From positions 1 to 10,000 of the forward strand of contig JAHBMJ010003572.1 of assembly GCA_018398765.1 (NCBI GenBank): 10,000 nucleotides of DNA, given 5' to 3'. The notes beneath the pieces were generated by a model. The model was given only the letters and a program-made list of their open reading frames with translations. It was not told the DNA's origin and did not search any database. The translations under genes and the position numbers were made by a program. Origin of the DNA: Chromera velia (Eukaryota > Sar > Chromeraceae). Below, piece by piece: positions 5,869 to 10,000 of the stretch. Position 1 is the first letter of the stretch. Every line of letters starts with the position of its first letter.

Positions 5869-8827
5869 TTACGAAACAAGGCCTCTCAGTATGCGCTTGT
5901 AGTCTTTGTCATTCATTTTAACAGGATTTGACTCGTTAGAATTATTATTTGCGGCAGAGCGCGACACTAAGTCGATGCTAGTATCGGCTGGGCCCGCAAG
6001 AGCCTCGCAACATTCTCCAAAACCCCCTTTCTGCAGCCCAAGCACAAAAGGACTTTGCGGAGTTTGCTGCACAGCGCCTTTGTCCCCTTGCTCCGCTGTT
6101 GCTGAGCGTTGTTTCTGCTTCCCTTTCGGCTGTCCAATTTCCACCGCACGCAGAAGAGAACCAACTGCCCGGACCGTACCCCGGGCCCACTCGAGATCAT
6201 CCGCCTCCGTTCCTGCCTGGGCCATCGACTCCCCCAACCCTTGTACTGGCCACGCAGCCAGAACGTGTGACAGGTACCGCTCGTAGCCTGCTTGATCAAA
6301 AACAGACTTCTTCAGACCGCCCTTCTGAGCCTTCCCCTCCACAACATCCGACGCCAGTCGGTGGAACAAAGATGAACTCAGACGCCGCCCAATCGATGCC
6401 AAAATCTTCGACACATCGCTTCCCGGCCCCGCTTTGTGTAGCTGGTATCCGACTACAGGTTGCAGCAAAACGGCATTGCAGAGGCCGTGCGGGACATCCC
6501 AAATGCCTCCCAGAGACTCGGAGAGACAATGCACAGCCCCGACGTCTGCATTCGAAAATGCGAGGCCTGCCAGAGAGGAAGCCTCAGCCAGGGCGGAGAG
6601 ACACGGCGGGACACTGGTGGGGTCAGTGGCTTCGGTGGCATTCAGAGGGGGGTAGAGGAGGAATGCGGCGGGAAGGTGGAGGAAGATGAGATCGATGGCA
6701 CGGTGCGCCAGAGCGGTTGATGCAGGATTCCGACGGGCCGAGATGGCGGCCTCAATCGCGTGGGTTAGTGCGTCCATTGCTGCAGACAGGGGGGGGAATA
6801 GAGGGATAGGGGAAATGAGTCAGACATAGAATATGCAGGCAAGACGGAGGGGGGGAGGGAAAGAGAGAAGGAAACAAAGCGAGGAAGCACGCGGGGGGGC
6901 GGAGGAAAGGAGAAGGGGAGAAAGAAACACGGAAGGAGGGGGAGAACGGAAGGAACAAGATAAAAGGAAGCGTCAAGGAACGAAGGAACGAAGGAAGGAA
7001 GGAAGGAAGGAAGGAAGGAAGGAAGGGGGGGAGGGAGGGAAGAACAAAGAAAGATGACAACTTATTCGTCGAGCGTCATGTTGCAAAGAAAGTGGCGAAA
7101 GAGGGACTGAGAAAGATGTCATGAAAGGAAGGCAGAAGAGAGGCGAGAATGGAGGAGAGAGAAAATTGGGGGGAGCACACTGAATAAGAGGGGAGTGAGA
7201 GAAGTTTGGAAGGACTGAAGAAAAGTTGCAATCACAAACGAGAGAGAGATTTCTCCGCAGAAATGCAAAGGGGAAGAAAAAAAAAAACACGACCTTGAAG
7301 CTTCCTCTCCAACTCCGTAGACATCTGTCTTCAAGAGACTCTACAGCAACAAAAGGACGGCATAGAACGATCGATGTTTGAGATCGACACGTGGGCAGGC
7401 AGGGGGGAATCCGATGCCGGAGGAGGCTGAGGGGTGAGGACGAAAGAGAGTCCGAAAGCAAGCCGAGGAGAGACCTAGTCGCCCTCCATCACCCCCTTAC
7501 CTGTTGCTGCAAGAATTGACGGAGGGAGAGACCGCAAGAGCAGGGCGTCGACAACCGCGCAGTCCGGAAACATTCCGTCTCCCTTGATGGACACTGAAGG
7601 ATCATGCAACCATCAAGATACGACAGGCTTCAGGTACATGGGGGTATTTATGCACACTACAACGATCGACCAAGAACAGAGTAAACACGGAAGAAAGGAA
7701 GGAAGGAAAAAAGGGAGGAAGGAAGGAAGGAAAAAAGGAAGGAAGGAAGGAAGGAAGGAAGGAAAAAAGGAAGGAAGGAAGGAAGGAAGGAAGGAAGGAA
7801 GAAAGGAAGGAAGGAAGGAAGGAAGGGTAAAGTATGTGTGTGTGTGAGAGAGAGAAAGAGAGAGAGAGAGAGAGAAAGAAAGAAAGAAAGAAAGAAAGAA
7901 CGAAGGGGAAAGAAAGAGGGGGGGGGGTAAAGAGCCAAGCACGAAGGAAGACCGGCAAAGCTGTTTCCTCACACGGGGAGAAAGACATACACAGTGACAC
8001 GGTGAAGCACCTTCATGAAGATGACCAGCAGCAAAGCCATGAAAGGTGGAATGACTAGGAACAACGGCACGGATTGGCCCTCACAAGTTGTTTTAGCGGC
8101 GAAAGCAAGGAAGGACACACGAAAGCATTGGGGTCTACCAATCTCTACAAAAACGAAAGTGGACGCGCATAAGAAAAAAGGCAAAACGGAGGAGGCAGAA
8201 GGAACCTCTACACGAAACTGAAATGGCGTATCTATCTTTGGAAGACACGCCCCCCTCCCTCCTTCACAGAAACGTTTGCCTCAGCAGCCGACTCTCACCC
8301 ACCTCACACTCTCACTTACCCTTTTCCTTTTTGACGGTGTCGCTCAACACGGACACCCACGTGACCTCCGATCCTGTCCCGCATGTTGTCGGGACGGCAA
8401 TGAAAGGAAGGGGCGTCGTTGTGAAAATGTTCCTTCCGATGAACCTACGCACCGTCTCTGCCTTCTCTGAATGCTGAAGAGGAGACGAGAAAGAAACGTT
8501 GGTCGCTAGCATGGCGGCAGCCTTCGCGGCATCGATAGCGGATCCCCCCCCAACGGCCACAATGGAATCGCATTCTTTCTCTCTGCAAAACGCCGCAATA
8601 TCATAAGCATTCTCTAACCGAGGATTGGCCTCTGCTCTGATATCATCTGGAGGCAAAGTCGCGAAGTTCAGCCCGGCCCTGAAATTTTCGAGCCACGGTG
8701 CCCCTGAGAGTCCCGGATCAACCAGCAGAAGAGGTTTGGATTTCTTCAGCGTCGAAAGAGAGTCCTTCACAGAGGCAACCCCCCGACCGGCCTCGATGAT
8801 AAGCCTGGTGGGGGCACGGAAGGCCAT
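5869..8827 (-). CDS. Iron-containing alcohol dehydrogenase, complete, three exons, 503 aa
   Basis: The join is 8827-8320, 7593-7501 and 6779-5869 (1512 nt). Group III (Fe-type) alcohol dehydrogenases interconvert alcohols or hydroxy acids with aldehydes or ketones using NAD(P)(H). The N-terminal Rossmann-like domain shows VAVGGGSAIDAAKA (GGGS at residues 93-96) for the cofactor and VPTTCGTGSEVT (about 145-156). The small exon 2 supplies GMFPDCAVVDALLLRSLPPS, the family's LPxxAIVDPxL...LPP stretch. Exon 3 begins at MDALTHAIEA and has VHCLSESLGG and VPHGLCNAVLL. The predicted metal ligands Asp203, His207, His284 and His298 are all present, with family spacing. Residues about 400-465 contain a Gln/Lys/Gly low-complexity insertion, which explains the length over the usual 380-400. 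The C-terminus NPVKMNDKDYKRILRGL matches the normal end. The ATG at 8827 is in good context (AAAG-ATG-G) and fits the family's PTRLIIEAG start; an in-frame TGA lies just upstream. No targeting peptide is seen, so it is probably cytosolic. The substrate cannot be assigned. Confidence 0.93.
6780..7500 (-). other. Intron 2 of the alcohol dehydrogenase gene (721 bp)
   Basis: The donor is GCAACAG|GTAAGG at 7500 and the acceptor CTGTCTGCAG|CAATGGACG at 6780. One base left of the intron plus two right give an Ala codon, continuing AAT-A-MDALTHAIEA as the family requires. The intron is pyrimidine-rich on the coding strand throughout and contains a GGAA/TTCC microsatellite. Confidence 0.9.
6986..7024. 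repeat. GGAA microsatellite in intron 2 (TTCC on the coding strand)
   Basis: About nine consecutive GGAA units precede a G-rich stretch (7025-7039). Sparser GGAA and GGAAC units flank it from about 6930. Its translation in other frames (runs of LPSF or KEGR) is a shadow. Confidence 0.9.
7594..8319 (-). other. Intron 1 of the alcohol dehydrogenase gene (726 bp)
   Basis: The donor is GAAAAGG|GTAAGTGAG at 8319, near-perfect consensus, and the acceptor GATCCTTCAG|TGTCCATC at 7594. G plus TG gives Val, joining DTVKKEK to SIKGDGMFPD. The intron holds the largest simple-repeat block of the window: GGAA units, then TG, GA, GAAA and a G run. Confidence 0.92.
7689..7927. repeat. Compound microsatellite: GGAA, TG, GA, GAAA and poly-G
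   Basis: GGAA units fill 7689-7827, broken by A-rich interruptions of the form GGAAAAAAGG near 7705, 7729 and 7761. A short TG repeat (7834-7845), GA repeat (7846-7874), GAAA repeat (7875-7900) and a G run (about 7918-7927) follow. On the coding strand the whole block is pyrimidine and lies between the donor and acceptor of intron 1. Confidence 0.9.
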
Positions 8828-9482
8828 CTTTGTCAGGAGCTTCACTCAGATAGGCAAACTTGAACGTGCCGATGAGGAAGAGACTCCCCGCTGCTGGTGC
8901 AATTTTGCACGAACAAGCAGATTGAAGTATCTGCCGCCGTTTACACAAAGACGACTACGGATATTAGTAGAGGAGACGGATGGAGACGGCTCTGCCAGAA
9001 CAACTTTCGACGGGTGAGTTCGACGGCTGCAGCACCTCAGCAAGACTGAATGAAGATAAGAGTGGTGTCGACATGTACAAACAAATCTGCAGTATTAATA
9101 ACAATCTCTTGCCAGTTGATCTGGTCGAATTGAGCGTTAAGATGCGTGAAAGGATTGAATTCGATCAAAGCCGCGGTCATTGAAATTAAGCGCCGCGTGT
9201 CGTGTTTAGCCAACTTAAAAGGCCGGGCCGGCCATGACCGCGGGCCAATATTGAGATCGAATTTTAGTCTCCGCGCGCCGCCGCGCGCGCCCCATGCACA
9301 AGCGCACGCGGCCTATCTCACAAGATTCCACAAGAATCTTAGACGATCGATTCAGAGGAAGTTTTCATGGCCTTCTCTGACTTCCGGGATCGAGTGTCAA
9401 GCCTGCCTGGTTAAGCAAGGTGTCCTGGTGTCGCAAAGTGAACCCGCGTAGAAGTTCTCAAGACACCCTGCCAAGATAAACA
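8828..9482. other. Intergenic region upstream of the alcohol dehydrogenase gene
   Basis: This 655-bp stretch between the stop of gene D and the start of gene C is the presumed promoter and 5' UTR of gene C. It contains a two-step inverted repeat (9158-9263), a GC-alternating patch (9271-9291), and a short AAGATT...AATCTT inverted repeat (about 9322-9340). Minus-strand bases 8849-9043 form an open Arg/Ser-rich frame without an ATG, in the same frame as gene C but cut off by a TGA at 8846-8848. Confidence 0.5.
9158..9263. repeat. Two-step inverted repeat, 106 bp
   Basis: The outer arms AATTCGATC (9158-9166) and GATCGAATT (9255-9263) are perfect complements. The inner arms CCGCGGTCAT (9171-9180) and ATGACCGCGG (9234-9243) are also perfect. 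A 53-base centre and unequal spacers of 4 and 11 bases separate them. It may be a degenerate small transposon or a cruciform-forming regulatory site about 330-440 bp upstream of the gene C start. Confidence 0.7.
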
Positions 9483-10000
9483 TCACCACCACGGCTGTCG
9501 CCGTCTCTTCGAGTACCTCTCCGTAGACGGTCCAGCATCAGCAAACCGAAAAGCTGCAGCCGTTTGTATTGTGTCAGAGGAGACTCCTGCAAACCACTGA
9601 GTCCATAGCCACAGCGTGAGGGGTGAAAAGAAGAAGGGCGTCTGGCAGAGCTTTGCACTGGGAGTGGTCGAGCGATTGACGCTTCGAAGCAGTTTGCCCT
9701 TTTTGTTGACGGCATCAAATGATGAAGAGAAAACCGACGGTTCCAACGATTGTGCTGAGCCCTTCGAGCACAGGGAGAGCCTCTCCCACACCCTCTCCCT
9801 CTCCTGCGCCGGCAGGAGATCGTCGGGCAGCTGCTGCTGCTGGAGGAGGAAGCAGGAAGGGTCAAACAATCCGTCCACAAGCACCGCAGCGAGGGAAGGC
9901 CGCGAGCGAGAGGGCTGGACTTCTCGGAAGTCGGTCTCAGCTTTCCCTTTTGCTTTCCCTTTTCTTCTCTTTTCGATTTCTCTGCCATTGCCGCATTTGC
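9483..10000 (-). CDS. Unknown protein, C-terminal 171 residues (partial, enters from right edge)
   Basis: One minus-strand frame is open from the right edge to a TGA at 9485-9483 with no ATG, so its start is outside the window or on another exon. Its codons end mostly in G or C, like those of gene C, which is the main reason for preferring it. It encodes a basic Lys/Glu stretch, then VLVDGLFDPSCFLL, four Gln (CAG codons), and LPDDLLPAQERERVWERL, a likely amphipathic helix. A Ser-rich and then Phe/Trp-rich tail ends in RRRQPWW. I do not recognise it. A second frame on the same strand has a well-placed ATG at 9988 and is open for 176 codons, but its Arg/Cys/Ser-rich product looks like an out-of-phase reading. 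The last third could be intron or UTR: GAGAG|GTACTC at about 9517 is a fair donor. Confidence 0.45.
   Translation of the reverse strand, partial: KCGNGREIEKRRKGKAKGKAETDFREVQPSRSRPSLAAVLVDGLFDPSCFLLQQQQLPDDLLPAQERERVWERLSLCSKGSAQSLEPSVFSSSFDAVNKKGKLLRSVNRSTTPSAKLCQTPFFFSPLTLWLWTQWFAGVSSDTIQTAAAFRFADAGPSTERYSKRRRQPWW

Noticed and set aside
6099-6689. Plus-strand frame of 196 codons opposite the dehydrogenase
   Set aside because: It is a shadow of exon 3 of the iron-containing dehydrogenase, whose minus-strand frame carries the metal-ligand motifs.
7602-8000. Frames encoding LPSF or KEGR repeats
   Set aside because: These are translations of the GGAA/TTCC microsatellite inside a well-supported intron.
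9320-9342. Heat-shock-element-like TTC...GAA near the AAGATT/AATCTT inverted repeat
   Set aside because: The spacing of TTC and GAA is five bases rather than two, and no third module is present.

Overview
This window looks like nuclear DNA of a GC-rich, intron-bearing protist. The evidence is GT-AG introns of 440-730 bp with matching codon phases, G/C-ending codons, long homopolymeric amino-acid runs, and intergenic and intronic DNA full of GGAA, GA, AC and G/C simple repeats. A chromerid or other alveolate (for example a Chromera-like alga) is my best guess. It rests on general character only, and a stramenopile alga is also possible. There are no operons, ribosome-binding sites or tRNA/rRNA genes.

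All four supported genes are on the minus strand, head to tail. From right to left (direction of transcription) they are: (D) the 3' end of an unrecognised gene entering from the right edge (9483-10000); (C) a complete three-exon iron-containing alcohol dehydrogenase of 503 aa (5869-8827), with all four predicted metal ligands and both introns resolved by phase; (B) a three-exon gene of unknown function, about 738 aa, low-complexity and highly charged (982-4135); and (A) the first exon of a flavin amine oxidase with an AT-hook, resembling histone-demethylase or polyamine-oxidase proteins (88-629), which runs into an intron leaving the left edge.

Between genes C and B lies about 1.7 kb without a convincing gene. 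It carries the clearest mobile-element signal of the window: a 249-bp element (5615-5863) with perfect 15-bp terminal inverted repeats (20 of 22 when extended), ending 5 bp beyond the stop codon of gene C. Its interior is built from repeated ACTTGAAA boxes alternating with small GC-rich palindromes. Between D and C, the upstream region of gene C contains a 106-bp two-step inverted repeat (9158-9263). Both introns of gene C carry GGAA microsatellites (TTCC on the coding strand).

The genes do not form an evident pathway. C is a metabolic enzyme, A is probably a nuclear chromatin-associated oxidase, and B and D have no recognised function. I see no defence system, CRISPR array or complete autonomous transposon. 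The most novel candidates are the short inverted-repeat element, the palindrome upstream of gene C, the AT-hook amine oxidase and the unknown gene B.
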